Shown here: in pieces, positions 51,063 through 61,022 of the stretch
How the letters are laid out: every line of letters starts with the position of its first letter
Numbering within the stretch: position 1 is the first letter of the stretch
From: Thauera sp.
GTDB lineage: Bacteria > Pseudomonadota > Gammaproteobacteria > Burkholderiales > Rhodocyclaceae
Reading direction: 5' to 3'
NCBI GenBank assembly: GCA_003446655.1
Contig: DMCZ01000076.1
Span: 19,011-83,010 of the forward strand
DNA length: 64,000 nucleotides
Made by a program: the position numbers and the translations under genes
Notes under the pieces: model-generated
What the model saw: only the letters and a program-made list of their open reading frames with translations
The model's database searches: none
Told to the model about the DNA's origin: nothing

Positions 51063-54000
51063 ATGCAACGGTTCCGAGTACGTTCCCTGAGTACGCCCGC
51101 GATTTCCCCTCCGAATGCAGATGCCCCGCCGCCCGCGCGCACGGGCGGTGGTCGGCTGCGCAACGCAATGGCCTGGTTGCTGCGGATCGGCGTGCTCGCC
51201 TGGTTCGTGACCGCCGGTACGGTGCTGGTGCTGCGGCATGTGCTGATGCCGTCGGTCGATGCGTTCCGCGAGCCGGTTGCCGACATGCTCGCGCGGCAGC
51301 TCTCCCTGCCGGTGTCGATCGCGCGCCTCGAGGGGGGGTGGGCGGGATGGCGCCCGTTTCTGCGCATCGAAGGCCTGCGCATCGCCGACCGGGATGGGCG
51401 CGATGCCCTCGCGCTGGGGGCCGTGGAGGCCACCCTGGCCTGGTCTTCCCTGCTGCGCGGCGAGCCGCATTTCGACCGTCTCGACATCGAGGCGCCCGAT
51501 CTGACCTTGCGGCGCGATGCGGGCGGGACGCTGTTCGTGGCCGGCATTGCGCTGCCCACCGGGACGGGGGACGAGGGTGGCGGGCTGGCCTGGCTGCTGG
51601 CACAGCGCCAGATTCGCGTCCACGGCGCGCGTCTCACCTGGCAGGACGAAGCGCGTGCAGCGCCCGCGCTCGTGCTGGACGGAGTGCAGGTTCGCTTCGT
51701 CCGGCGCGGGGCTACGGTGCGCTTTGCGCTCGAAGCACGCCCGCCGCCAGCGCTGGCCTCTGCGCTGGTCGTGCGCGGCGAGGTGCCCCGCGCGTTGCGT
51801 CTCGCCGACCTGGCGCGCCCGTCTGCAGCGCACGGCAGGCTCTACCTCGAACTCGAGCGCGCCGACCTGGGCGCGTGGCGGCCGTGGATCGATTACCCGC
51901 TGCCACTTTCCGGGCACGGCGGGGTGCGCGCGTGGGCGGACGCTGATGGCAAGGGCAGCTTCGAGCTGACTGCCGACGTGTCGCTCGACGCTGTCCGCAT
52001 CCAGCTTGCCGAGGCCTTGCCTGAACTGCGCATCGCGCGCCTCGAGGGGCGCCTCTCGGGTGCACATGAGGCGGGCCGCAGCCAGTTCGCGACGCGCGAT
52101 CTGGCGCTGATGCTGGCCGACGGCGTGACGGTCGCGCCGACCGATCTTGAGTTGCGCGTGGACAGCGCGGGGGATGGCGCGGTGCTGGCAGGTGCGGTGA
52201 GCGCGAATCGGCTCGACTTCGCCGCGCTCGCCGCGCTTGCGGCGCACTTTCCGCTGGACGCGGCGCTGCGCGACCGCCTTGCGCGCCTCGAGCCCCGAGG
52301 GCGTGTCCAGGATCTGCGCCTGACATGGCAGGGCGAACCCGGGACGCCAAGCGACTGGTCGCTGGCCGCGCGTTTCGAGGACGTCGGCCTGCTTGCACGC
52401 GAAGGGTGGCCCGGGCTGGGCGGATTGTCGGGAAGCATTGACGGCGATGCGGATGGCGGGCGATTCCGCCTCGCCGGCCCCGGGATGCACCTCGACTTGC
52501 CGATGGTCTTTGAACCCGGTCGGCTCGAGTTCGATCGCCTGCATGCCGAAGGCAGCTGGCGGCGGAATGACGGACGCCTCGAGATTGCGCTCGACGGTGC
52601 GGAATTCGAGAACGCCGACGTCGCTGGCACCGCATCCGGTCGCTACTGGCCAGCGGCCGACGGCCCGGGCGAGATCGACCTGCAGGCGCGACTTAGCCGC
52701 GCGCAGTCGACCGCGGTGTGGCGCTACCTGCCGCGCGTGGTCAATGCGCGCACCCGCGAGTGGGTGCAGCAGGGCATCCGCGCCGCGGGCGTGCCCGAGG
52801 CGCGCCTGCGGCTGCAGGGCAAGCTGCAGGACTTTCCGTTCCGCGATGGCGCCGGTCAGTTCCTGGTCACGGTGAGGGTGGCGGACGGGGTGCTGGACTA
52901 TGCGCCCGGATGGCCGGGCATCGACGACATCCAGGGCGAGGTGCGCTTCGAGGGGCCGGGCATGCGCATCAGCGCCGAGCGCGCGCGGATACTGGGGGTC
53001 GAGCTGGAGAGCGTCGTCGCGGACGTGCCCGATCTTGACGCCATGCCGAGCGAGGTCATGACGATCAGCGGTCGGGCGCTGGGGCCGACGGCTGAGTTCC
53101 TGCGCTTCGTCGCCGCGAGCCCGGTGTCGCGGCGCCTTGGTGGTTTCACCGACGGCATCCGTGCCGAAGGCAGCGGCGAACTCGACCTCAAGCTGGTGAT
53201 GCCGCTGCGGCACACGCTCGACACCGAGGTCGAGGGGGCCTTCCGTTTCGCGAGCAACCGCATCGAGCTGGTCGATGGTTTGCCCGCGCTCGAGCGCGCG
53301 GCCGGACTCGTGCGCTTCACTGGCGACACGCTCGCGATTCCCGAGGCGAGCGCGCAGTTCCTGGGGCACGCTGTGAGCGTGAGCGCGAAGACCAGCGCGG
53401 ACGGCGTGGTGCGCTTCGATGCGGCCGGGCGTGCCGACGCGGCTGCGATGCGCGCGCGTTACGCACAGCCACTGCTGGACGGGCTTTCCGGCACCGCGGA
53501 GTGGCGTGCGGCGATCCGCGTTGGCAAGGGCAGCACCCGGGTCGAGGTCGATTCCGACCTGCTCGGCTTTGCCTCGAGCCTGCCGGCGCCGCTCAACAAG
53601 TCTGCCGGCGAAGCCTGGCCGTCGCGCTTCGTATTCGAGCAAGCGAGCGGGCGGGCACGCGACACGCTCGCACTCAGGCTCGGCACGATCGTACGCGCGG
53701 AGCTGACGCGGGCGCCGGGGGCGGACGGGCTGCGCGGTGGTATCGCCATCGGGCGTGCCACTGGCGACAGCCCGCCCGCTTCCGATTCCGGACTGCGGGT
53801 GGCGGCCGTGCTCGACCGCCTCGACGTCGACGCCTGGCGGCGCATGTTCGACGCCGCGGCGATCGCTGCTGAAACGAACACGGCGGCGTCCGGTACCGAG
53901 AAGGCCGTTGGTCCTGGTGACAGCCCGGCCAGCGTCGGCAGCGCAGCCCCGGTGCTTGCGGGGCTGGACGACCTGGCGCTCGCTGCAGACGAGGTGCGCG

Positions 54001-55073
54001 CCTTTGGCCACGTCCTGAAGGCGGTCGATTTGCGCGCCGAGGCCGACACGGGCGGCTGGAAGGCGCGCCTGGAGAGCGACATCGCCGATGGTACCTTTGA
54101 CTGGCGCAACGCAGGAGACGGCGCGCTGCGTGCACGTTTCCGCCATCTGCGCGTCGGCCAGGATGAGCCGCAGGGAGGGAAGGGCGGAGAGGACGCCGAC
54201 AGTGGCGAAGCCGGCAGGCCGCCGGCCGACGTCGTCGAGGAGACGCCGCCCCGCCGGCTGCCGGCGCTGGATGTGGTCGCCGAGCGTTTCGAGCTGCGCG
54301 GGCTCGACCTTGGCCGGCTGGAGGTGTTCGCGCGCAACCGCGGGGGGCTCTGGCAGCTCGAGCGCTTCGCCCTCGCCAATGACGCGGGTCGCCTCGAGGG
54401 CAGCGGGCAGTGGCAGGCCGAGCGCCGCCAGCGCACGCGGCTCGATTTCCGCCTCGAGACGCCGGATGTCGGCCGCCTGTCCAATCGCCTGGGTTATCCC
54501 GACGTGGTGCGCGGCGGGCAGGCCAGCCTGAGCGGGCAACTCGGCTGGCAGGGCGCGCCGACGCGCATCGACTATCCGTCGCTCAATGGCAGCCTGGAGC
54601 TCGAGACCGGGAGCGGTCAGTTCAACAAGCTCGAGCCCGGCGTGGGCCGGCTGCTCGGCATCCTGAGCCTGCAGGCCTTGCCGCGGCGGATCACGCTCGA
54701 TTTTCGTGACGTGTTTTCCGAAGGATTCGCCTTCGATCGCATTTCCGGTAGCATCGACGTGGCTGCCGGTGTGCTGCGCACCGAAGACCTCGAGATCCGC
54801 GGTCCCTCCGCGCGCGTGAGGATGACCGGCACGGCCGACGTGGTGGGCGAGACCCAGGACCTGCGCGTGCTGGTGCAGCCGACGCTGTCCGAATCGATTG
54901 CCATCGGCGCGGCAGCGGGGCTGCTGAATCCTGCCGTCGGGGTGGTGACCTACCTTGCCCAGAAGGTGCTGAGCGATCCGATCGAGAAGCTCTTCGCATT
55001 CGAGTACGCGGTGACCGGGTCCTGGTCCGATCCGCAGGTGGCCAAGCGCGGTCAGGTGCCGCAGCCACCATGA
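51063..55073 (+). CDS. yhdP: YhdP family AsmA-like envelope protein
   Basis: YhdP is one of the AsmA-like bridge proteins implicated in phospholipid transport between the membranes. The 1336-residue protein has one N-terminal transmembrane anchor (AMAWLLRIGVLAWFVTAGTVLVL, about residues 35-57). A very long periplasmic region of beta-rich repeats follows, and the C-terminal AsmA-like part is marked by DFRLETPDVGRLSNRLGYPD and FEYAVTGSWSDPQV. The start at 51063 (MQRFRVRSLS) is preferred to the longer frame that runs into the glnE leader. Confidence 0.92.
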   Translation: MQRFRVRSLSTPAISPPNADAPPPARTGGGRLRNAMAWLLRIGVLAWFVTAGTVLVLRHVLMPSVDAFREPVADMLARQLSLPVSIARLEGGWAGWRPFLRIEGLRIADRDGRDALALGAVEATLAWSSLLRGEPHFDRLDIEAPDLTLRRDAGGTLFVAGIALPTGTGDEGGGLAWLLAQRQIRVHGARLTWQDEARAAPALVLDGVQVRFVRRGATVRFALEARPPPALASALVVRGEVPRALRLADLARPSAAHGRLYLELERADLGAWRPWIDYPLPLSGHGGVRAWADADGKGSFELTADVSLDAVRIQLAEALPELRIARLEGRLSGAHEAGRSQFATRDLALMLADGVTVAPTDLELRVDSAGDGAVLAGAVSANRLDFAALAALAAHFPLDAALRDRLARLEPRGRVQDLRLTWQGEPGTPSDWSLAARFEDVGLLAREGWPGLGGLSGSIDGDADGGRFRLAGPGMHLDLPMVFEPGRLEFDRLHAEGSWRRNDGRLEIALDGAEFENADVAGTASGRYWPAADGPGEIDLQARLSRAQSTAVWRYLPRVVNARTREWVQQGIRAAGVPEARLRLQGKLQDFPFRDGAGQFLVTVRVADGVLDYAPGWPGIDDIQGEVRFEGPGMRISAERARILGVELESVVADVPDLDAMPSEVMTISGRALGPTAEFLRFVAASPVSRRLGGFTDGIRAEGSGELDLKLVMPLRHTLDTEVEGAFRFASNRIELVDGLPALERAAGLVRFTGDTLAIPEASAQFLGHAVSVSAKTSADGVVRFDAAGRADAAAMRARYAQPLLDGLSGTAEWRAAIRVGKGSTRVEVDSDLLGFASSLPAPLNKSAGEAWPSRFVFEQASGRARDTLALRLGTIVRAELTRAPGADGLRGGIAIGRATGDSPPASDSGLRVAAVLDRLDVDAWRRMFDAAAIAAETNTAASGTEKAVGPGDSPASVGSAAPVLAGLDDLALAADEVRAFGHVLKAVDLRAEADTGGWKARLESDIADGTFDWRNAGDGALRARFRHLRVGQDEPQGGKGGEDADSGEAGRPPADVVEETPPRRLPALDVVAERFELRGLDLGRLEVFARNRGGLWQLERFALANDAGRLEGSGQWQAERRQRTRLDFRLETPDVGRLSNRLGYPDVVRGGQASLSGQLGWQGAPTRIDYPSLNGSLELETGSGQFNKLEPGVGRLLGILSLQALPRRITLDFRDVFSEGFAFDRISGSIDVAAGVLRTEDLEIRGPSARVRMTGTADVVGETQDLRVLVQPTLSESIAIGAAAGLLNPAVGVVTYLAQKVLSDPIEKLFAFEYAVTGSWSDPQVAKRGQVPQPP

Positions 55074-55208
55074 GTTGCGACGAAGGCATGACTTCTCTGA
55101 AGCGCCGCGGGGGTGCCGCATGTGCCAGCTCGGATGCCTGCCCCCTCATGCACCAATGATGCCCCGATCGGAAGCGCCGATTTCGCGTGTCCCGACAAGA
55201 AGACCGAC

Positions 55209-56033
55209 ATGAAGCCCCAGAATCCCTCCGCGCCCGTGCGCATCGCTGCCATCCAGACCGTATCCGGCCCTGACGTCCAGGCCAACCTCGATATCGTCGC
55301 CGACCTGATCGCCGAGGCGGCGGCGGGCGGTGCACGGCTTGTCGCGCTGCCAGAGTATTTCCCGCTCATCAGCAATGACGAGGCCGCGAAGGTCCGCATC
55401 CGCGAGGCCGAGGGCGTCGGGCCGCTGCAGGATTTCCTCGCCGGTGCGGCGAGGCGCCATGGCGTCTGGCTGATTGGCGGGACCATCCCGCTGGTGGCCG
55501 AGGCACAGGACAAGGTGCGCAACACCACCTTGGTCTATGACGACCAGGGCCGGCAGCTTGCGCGCTACGACAAGGTCCACCTTTTCGGCTTTCAGCGTGG
55601 CGAGGAGCGCTACGATGAGGCGGTGACCATCGAGCCGGGCAGCGTGGTCGCCTGCTTCGACTCGCCGGCAGGGCGCACCGGTCTGTCGGTGTGCTACGAC
55701 CTGCGCTTTCCCGAGCTCTTCCGTGCCATGGGCGAGGTCGACCTGATCGTGTTGCCAGCGGCCTTTACCTACACCACGGGGCGCGCGCACTGGGAGGTGC
55801 TGCTGCGCGCGCGCGCGATCGAGAACCAGTGCTACGTGATGGCGCCGGCGCAAGGTGGCCGCCACCCGACAGGACGCGTCACGTGGGGTCACACGATGAT
55901 CATCGACCCCTGGGGCGAGATCCTCGCCTGCCGCGATGAAGGGCCCGGCGTGGTGATGGCGGAGGTCGACCCGGCGCGCATCGCTGCGGTGCGAGAGAGC
56001 TTGCCCGCGCTGCGCCATCGCTGCCTTGCCTGA
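55209..56033 (+). CDS. Nitrilase-superfamily carbon-nitrogen hydrolase (Nit1/omega-amidase type)
   Basis: The 274-residue protein has the full Glu-Lys-Cys triad: Glu49 (LVALPEYFPL), Lys122 (RYDKVHLFGF) and Cys162 (LSVCYDLRFPELFR). The motifs match the NitFhit/Nit1 branch, whose members deaminate damaged glutathione or alpha-ketoglutaramate-like amides. It lies between yhdP and tldD, a conserved betaproteobacterial order. The start at 55209 is preferred because the upstream frame has no family-like residues. Confidence 0.93.
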   Translation: MKPQNPSAPVRIAAIQTVSGPDVQANLDIVADLIAEAAAGGARLVALPEYFPLISNDEAAKVRIREAEGVGPLQDFLAGAARRHGVWLIGGTIPLVAEAQDKVRNTTLVYDDQGRQLARYDKVHLFGFQRGEERYDEAVTIEPGSVVACFDSPAGRTGLSVCYDLRFPELFRAMGEVDLIVLPAAFTYTTGRAHWEVLLRARAIENQCYVMAPAQGGRHPTGRVTWGHTMIIDPWGEILACRDEGPGVVMAEVDPARIAAVRESLPALRHRCLA

Positions 56034-56119
56034 TCGTCGCGCACGCGCGCCCTCTCTACCCGCAATGATCGTTTTTGCCTGATGCCGGTCGAACCGGCAT
56101 CGCCCGTCAAGGATTTTCC

Positions 56120-57565
56120 ATGAGCAAGAGCCAGAACCCCCTCAAGGTCGCCGACCGTTACCTGCTGTCGCCCTACGGCCTCGGTGAGGCGGAACTCGAG
56201 AAGACCTTCCGCAAGCTGATGCGCCACGACATCGACTTCGCCGATCTCTATTTCCAGTATCAGCGCTCCGAGGCCTGGAGCCTGGAGGAGGGCATCGTCA
56301 AGTCGGGCAGCTTCGACATCGAGCAGGGTGTGGGCGTGCGCGCGATCAGCGGCGAGAAGACCGCGTTCGCCTACTCCGACGACATCTCGCTCGATGCGCT
56401 GATCGGTGCCGCCACCGCTACGCGCGCGATCGCCGCTGCCGGCGAGCGCCGCCGCGTCGGCATCGTTCCGCACAAGCTGCGTACGCGGCTGTACCGTGCC
56501 GACGACCCGCTCGACTCGCTCGACGACACCGCCAAGGTCAGGCTGCTCGAGCGCCTGGAGAGCTTCGCGCGCGCCGAGGATCCGCGCGTCACCCAGGTCA
56601 TGGCGCACATCGCCGGCTCGTGGGAGGTGGTGATGGTGGCGCGCAGCGATGGCCACCTGGCGGCCGACGTGCGCCCGCTGGTGCGGGTGTCGATCACCGT
56701 GATCATGGAGGAGGGCGGCCGCCGCGAGCAGGGCAGCGCCGGCGGCGGCGGGCGTTACGACTACGGCTGGTTCTGCGACGACCGCCTGCACGATTACGCG
56801 CGCGCCGCGGTGCACCAGGCCAGCGTCAATCTCGGCGCCGACCCGGCGCCGGCCGGCACCATGCCGGTGGTGCTGGGGCCCGGCTGGCCGGGCATCCTGT
56901 TGCATGAGGCGATCGGTCACGGGCTGGAGGGCGACTTCAACCGCAAGGGCAGCTCGGCGTTCTCGGGCCGCATCGGCCAGCAGGTGGCGGCCAAGGGCGT
57001 CACCGTGGTCGACGATGGCACGCTGCCCGACCGCCGCGGCTCGCTGTCGATCGACGACGAGGGCAACCCGACCGAGCGCACGGTGCTGATCGAGGACGGC
57101 ATCCTCACTGGCTACATGCAGGACATGATGAACGCGCGCCTGATGGGCATGGCGCCGACCGGCAACGGCCGCCGCGAATCCTTCGCCCACCTGCCGCTGC
57201 CGCGCATGACCAACACCTACATGCTGAACGGCGACAAGGACCCGGACGAGATCATCCGGTCGGTGAAGAAGGGCCTGTACGCGGTGAATTTCGGTGGCGG
57301 CCAGGTGGACATCACCTCGGGCAAGTTCGTGTTCTCCACCGCCGAGGCCTACCTGATCGAGGACGGCAAGGTTACCCGCCCGGTCAAGGGTGCGACCCTG
57401 ATCGGCAACGGTCCGGACGTGCTCACCAAGGTCAGGATGATCGGCAACGACATGCGCCTGGATCCGGGCGTCGGTACCTGCGGCAAGGATGGCCAGAGCG
57501 TCCCGGTGGGTGTCGGCCAGCCCACCCTGCGTGTCGACGGGCTGACCGTCGGCGGCACTGCCTGA
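56120..57565 (+). CDS. tldD: Metalloprotease TldD
   Basis: TldD pairs with TldE (PmbA) to degrade unfolded peptides, mature microcins and antitoxins. The 481-residue protein has the zinc motif HEAIGH at 262-267 ([18 protein letters not shown]) and the conserved C-terminal [20 protein letters not shown] with the third ligand Cys. pmbA is not in this window. An ATG at 56120 after AAGGATTTTCC is used. Confidence 0.97.
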   Translation: MSKSQNPLKVADRYLLSPYGLGEAELEKTFRKLMRHDIDFADLYFQYQRSEAWSLEEGIVKSGSFDIEQGVGVRAISGEKTAFAYSDDISLDALIGAATATRAIAAAGERRRVGIVPHKLRTRLYRADDPLDSLDDTAKVRLLERLESFARAEDPRVTQVMAHIAGSWEVVMVARSDGHLAADVRPLVRVSITVIMEEGGRREQGSAGGGGRYDYGWFCDDRLHDYARAAVHQASVNLGADPAPAGTMPVVLGPGWPGILLHEAIGHGLEGDFNRKGSSAFSGRIGQQVAAKGVTVVDDGTLPDRRGSLSIDDEGNPTERTVLIEDGILTGYMQDMMNARLMGMAPTGNGRRESFAHLPLPRMTNTYMLNGDKDPDEIIRSVKKGLYAVNFGGGQVDITSGKFVFSTAEAYLIEDGKVTRPVKGATLIGNGPDVLTKVRMIGNDMRLDPGVGTCGKDGQSVPVGVGQPTLRVDGLTVGGTA

Positions 57566-57629
57566 GGACAAGGCGCCGCCCCCGGCCGCGGCGGCGCGCG
57601 GTGTTGCGCACCCGCGTGCGCCAGCGGTC

Positions 57630-58754
57630 TCAGAACAGCGCGAGCTGCGGGCTGTCCGGTCGCGGCGGCCGGAACAGGGTGGTGTCCAGCCCGCGGCGCA
57701 TCCGCCCCATTCCCAGCCGGGCTCGCAGCCGGCGCATGCGCTGGCTGTAGAGCTGGGCGATCACGCCTTCACCGCGCATGCGGTGGCCGAAGCGTGGATC
57801 GTTGGTCTTGCCGCCGCGCAATTCGGCAATCCGGCTCATCACCCGTGCGGCGCGGTCCGGAGCGTGCGTGGCGAGCCAGTCTTCGAACAGGCCCGCCAGC
57901 TCGTGCGGCAGCCGCAGCAGCGCGTAGCCGGCGTCGTGCGCGCCAGCTGCGCGTGCGGCTTCGACCACTGCCTCCATCTCATGATCGTTGAGTGCCGGAA
58001 TCAGCGGTGCGAAGAGCACGCCGACCGGGACGCCCGCCTCACGCAGGCGACGGATGGTTTCCAGCCGCCGCCGCGGGCGCGCTGCGCGCGGTTCGAGGCG
58101 GCGGGCCAGGTGGTCGTCGAGGGTCGTGACCGAAACCGTCACTTCGACGAGATCGTCGCGCGCGAGGGCGGTGAGCAGGTCGAGGTCGCGTTCGATCAGG
58201 GCAGACTTGGTGATCAGGCTGACCGGATGGCGTGTCTCCACCATGACCTCGAGCAGTTGGCGGGTTAGGCCGGTGTGGCGCTCAACCGGTTGCCAGGCAT
58301 CGGTGTTCATGCCCAGTGCGATCGGAGCGCAGCGGTAGCCGGGCGCGCCGAGTTCCTTGCGTAGCAGCGCGGCCGCGTCGGGCTTCCAGAACAGTGTGGT
58401 CTCGAAATCCAGCCCCGGGGAGAGATCGAGGTAGGCGTGACTCGGGCGCGCGAAACAGTAGATGCAGCCGTGTTCGCAGCCGCGGTAGGGGTTGATCGAG
58501 CGCTCGAATGGGACGTCGGGCGAGCTGTTGTAGCTGATTACGCTGCGCGCGTGGTCGATGAAGAGTTGGCTGCGCGGCTGATGGCTGCTGTGTTCGCCGC
58601 CGAAGTCCTGCCAGCCGTCATCGAAGCGTTCACGTCGATGACTCAGGTAGCGGGCGTCAGGTCGCGTGAACGCGCCGCGCCCGCGTAGCGGCGCAACGGG
58701 CAGGCTTTCGCGAGCGGGGGATTGGGTTGGATTACTGGTTTTTTGTACAGTCAT
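57630..58754 (-). CDS. PA0069 family radical SAM protein
   Basis: The 374-residue protein has the 4Fe-4S motif CxxxCxxC at Cys93, Cys97 and Cys100 in NPYRGCEHGCIYCFARPSH. The flanking YLDLSPGLDFET and TKSALIERDLDLL are typical of the PA0069/SplB-like group. These enzymes are often compared with spore photoproduct lyase, but bacteria of this type make no spores and the substrate is unknown. Convergent with tldD. Confidence 0.9.
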   Translation of the reverse strand: MTVQKTSNPTQSPARESLPVAPLRGRGAFTRPDARYLSHRRERFDDGWQDFGGEHSSHQPRSQLFIDHARSVISYNSSPDVPFERSINPYRGCEHGCIYCFARPSHAYLDLSPGLDFETTLFWKPDAAALLRKELGAPGYRCAPIALGMNTDAWQPVERHTGLTRQLLEVMVETRHPVSLITKSALIERDLDLLTALARDDLVEVTVSVTTLDDHLARRLEPRAARPRRRLETIRRLREAGVPVGVLFAPLIPALNDHEMEAVVEAARAAGAHDAGYALLRLPHELAGLFEDWLATHAPDRAARVMSRIAELRGGKTNDPRFGHRMRGEGVIAQLYSQRMRRLRARLGMGRMRRGLDTTLFRPPRPDSPQLALF

Positions 58755-58871
58755 GAGGCGGGAGTTTCCGCTTCATGACTGCATCGGTCAAGCCGCCCGG
58801 TATGGAACGGCCGCGAGGTGGGTACGGCCGCAACCGCAGGACGCGCCGATGTCCGCCACTCGGGGGCGGGC

Positions 58872-59054
58872 TCAGGTCTGGGCGGGTTTGTCCTTGCGCT
58901 CGTCCGGCGTGCCGCTGGCGGGCTTGTCGCTGCTGCATGCGGCGATGTCGAGGCGGGGGCCGTCGAGCAGGCGGGCGGCCTGCGCCGGGGTGGCGATCGA
59001 GTAGGCCATTGCGGTGGTGGTGAGGATGGCGGCGATGGTCTGGCGAGTAATCAT
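58872..59054 (-). CDS. Small exported protein at the end of the glrK-qseG-glrR operon
   Basis: The 60-residue protein starts MITRQTIAAILTTTAMAYSI, a signal peptide ending near AQA (residues 24-26), and has a short hydrophilic mature part of about 34 residues rich in Asp, Lys and Pro with one Cys. The ATG follows AAAAGGAGCCAGAC, an excellent ribosome-binding site; the longer frame from 59081 lacks one. It lies 23 nt after the glrR-like stop and is very likely co-transcribed. I do not recognise a family. Confidence 0.75.
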   Translation of the reverse strand: MITRQTIAAILTTTAMAYSIATPAQAARLLDGPRLDIAACSSDKPASGTPDERKDKPAQT

Positions 59055-59077
59055 GTCTGGCTCCTTTTGGTGTTCAT

Positions 59078-60469
59078 TCATTGTTCGACATCGGGTCCGT
59101 CGCCGCGGAAATGCTCTGGCGTCAGGCCGTGTCGCTGCAGTAGGCGGTAGAACTCGGTACGGTTTCGCTCTGCCAGCCGTGCAGCGTCAGAGACATTACC
59201 CGCAGTCAGTTTCAATAGCTGTATCAGGTAGTTTCGCTCGAACCGCCGCTTGGCCTCGGCGTAGCCCAGGGCCTCGATCGGTTTAACCCGCAGTGCGCGT
59301 TCGACCAGAGTGCGCGGAATCAGGGGGGTGGTCGCGAGTGCGCAGACCTGTTCGACGACGTTCTGCAACTGGCGTACGTTGCCCGGCCAGGCGGCCGTGG
59401 CGAGCGCTTCGAGGGCATCCGGTGCGAAGCCCGACAGGCGCTTGCCGTATTTCTGCGCCAGCCCGCGCAGGAAGTGCTCGGCCAGCAGCGGGACGTCCTC
59501 GCGACGTTCGGCCAGGGTGGGCAGCTCGAGGCTGACGACGTTGATGCGGTAGTAGAGATCCTCGCGAAACTGGCCGCTGGCGAGCGCTGCGTCAAGGTCG
59601 CGGTGGGTGGCTGAAAGGATGCGCAGGTCGACCGCCTCGGCGCGGGTGGCGCCGACCGGGCGCACGGCGCGCTCCTGCAGCACGCGTAGCAGCTTCACCT
59701 GCAGCGCCGGCGGCATGTCGCCGATTTCGTCGAGGAACAGCGTGCCCCCGTGGGCGGCCTGAATGAGGCCGGTGTGGGCGCTGGTGGCGCCGGTGAAGGC
59801 ACCGCGCACGTGGCCGAAGAGCTCGGATTCCAGCAGCGGCTCGGGGATCGCGCCGCAGTTGATGGCGATGAACGGCGCAGTGGCGCGCGGGCTCGCAAGG
59901 TGGATGGCGCGCGCGAGCAGCTCCTTGCCGGTGCCGCTGTCGCCGCGGATCAGGACGCTGGCGTCAGAGGCTGCGACCAGGCGGGCCTCGTCGAGCAGGG
60001 CGTGCATCAGCGCGCTGTGGCTGATGATGCCTGCGCGCCAGGCGGGGTCGCCGCCAGCCAGCGGAACTGCCGCGGCCGCGGTCAGGTGCAGGACCTGCTC
60101 GATGCGCTGCATCAGGGCGTGGCTGTCGAACGGCTTGGTGAGGTAGTCGGCGACGCCGCGCGAGGTGGCCTCGACCGCGTCCGGGATGGTGCCGTGGGCG
60201 GTCAGCAGGATCACCGGAAGCGCGGGGTGCTGGCGGCGGATCTCCTCGAACAGGGCCAGGCCGTCACCGTCGGGCAGACGGACGTCGCTGAGCACCAGAT
60301 CGAAGCGCTCGACCCCCAGCAGCGTGCCTGCAGCCTGGATGCAGTCGGCTGTCGACACGCGATAGCCGCTGGCCTGCAGGCGCATCGACAGCAGGCGCAG
60401 CAGGTCGCGGTCATCGTCGACCAGCAGCACGTGGGCGCGGGGTGGGGGAGGTGAGGCCGACGGGTGCAT
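59078..60469 (-). CDS. glrR: Sigma-54-dependent response regulator GlrR/QseF-like
   Basis: The 463-residue protein has a receiver domain with Asp62 (LVLSDVRLPDGDG), then an AAA+ sigma-54 activator domain with Walker A GDSGTGKE (176-183) and the GAFTGA loop at 223-228 that contacts sigma-54. A C-terminal Fis-type helix-turn-helix follows (NVSDAARLAERNRTEFYRLLQRHG). The C-terminus and the kinase-lipoprotein-regulator order match GlrK-QseG-GlrR (QseE-QseG-QseF) of enterobacteria. Phosphorylated, it should bind upstream operators and open sigma-54 promoters. Stop-start spacing to the lipoprotein gene is 4 nt. Confidence 0.93.
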   Translation of the reverse strand: MHPSASPPPPRAHVLLVDDDRDLLRLLSMRLQASGYRVSTADCIQAAGTLLGVERFDLVLSDVRLPDGDGLALFEEIRRQHPALPVILLTAHGTIPDAVEATSRGVADYLTKPFDSHALMQRIEQVLHLTAAAAVPLAGGDPAWRAGIISHSALMHALLDEARLVAASDASVLIRGDSGTGKELLARAIHLASPRATAPFIAINCGAIPEPLLESELFGHVRGAFTGATSAHTGLIQAAHGGTLFLDEIGDMPPALQVKLLRVLQERAVRPVGATRAEAVDLRILSATHRDLDAALASGQFREDLYYRINVVSLELPTLAERREDVPLLAEHFLRGLAQKYGKRLSGFAPDALEALATAAWPGNVRQLQNVVEQVCALATTPLIPRTLVERALRVKPIEALGYAEAKRRFERNYLIQLLKLTAGNVSDAARLAERNRTEFYRLLQRHGLTPEHFRGDGPDVEQ

Positions 60470-60473
60470 CGGG

Positions 60474-61022
60474 TCAGCCGGATCCGCCCGGTCTTGGCGC
60501 TGCAGGCGTCACAGGCGGGGGCAGACGACGCTCGATCTCGGTGAGGGCGTCTAGTTTTTTCTGCAACTCGGCGTTCTGTCGGCGGAGCGTGTCCAGCTCG
60601 CGGCCTTGCTCCTCCACGTTGCGCCCGCCCGCGTCAAGCTCGCGATTGAGGCGCTCGTTCTGGGCGCTGAGGCGTTGGCGCTCGCGGATCTGCTCGAGCA
60701 GCGCGCGGGCGTAGGGGTGATACGAGCGCGCTTCGGCGCTGTCGTCGGTGAGCAGGCTTTCCAGTGCGCGGCGTGCCTCGGCGAGACGGGATTGCGTCAG
60801 TCGGCCCTGGCCCGGCTGGCTGGCCTGTACGGCGACGTGCAGCTTCGTGAGCGCGGCCTGGTCGGCCCGGGGGTTGGCGGCGGTGACCGTGATGGGCCCG
60901 TCGGCCGCCAGCCAGGGCGGCAGCGTTGTGCACCCGGCCAGCAGACCGAGCGCCAACGGCGCGAGCCCCAGCACGAAGGCCGCGCGCACGCTTGCTGGAC
61001 GGGAGATGTGAAGGTCATGCAT
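60474..61022 (-). CDS. qseG: QseG-like outer-membrane lipoprotein
   Basis: The 182-residue protein has a signal peptide and lipobox LGLLAGC with Cys31. The periplasmic domain has a coiled-coil segment (about 105-165, with ARALLEQIRERQRLSAQNERLN). In enterobacteria QseG is a lipoprotein that interacts with the GlrK sensor. The ATG at 61022 overlaps the end of the kinase gene by 8 nt, so the lipoprotein is translationally coupled. Residue similarity to QseG is weak by eye; the call rests on context and architecture. Confidence 0.8.
   Translation of the reverse strand: MHDLHISRPASVRAAFVLGLAPLALGLLAGCTTLPPWLAADGPITVTAANPRADQAALTKLHVAVQASQPGQGRLTQSRLAEARRALESLLTDDSAEARSYHPYARALLEQIRERQRLSAQNERLNRELDAGGRNVEEQGRELDTLRRQNAELQKKLDALTEIERRLPPPVTPAAPRPGGSG

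Noticed and set aside
50583..55121. A 1512-codon open frame on the minus strand
   Set aside because: It is the antisense shadow of yhdP and the end of glnE. Composition is Arg/His/Gln-rich with no domains, as expected from high-GC antisense frames.
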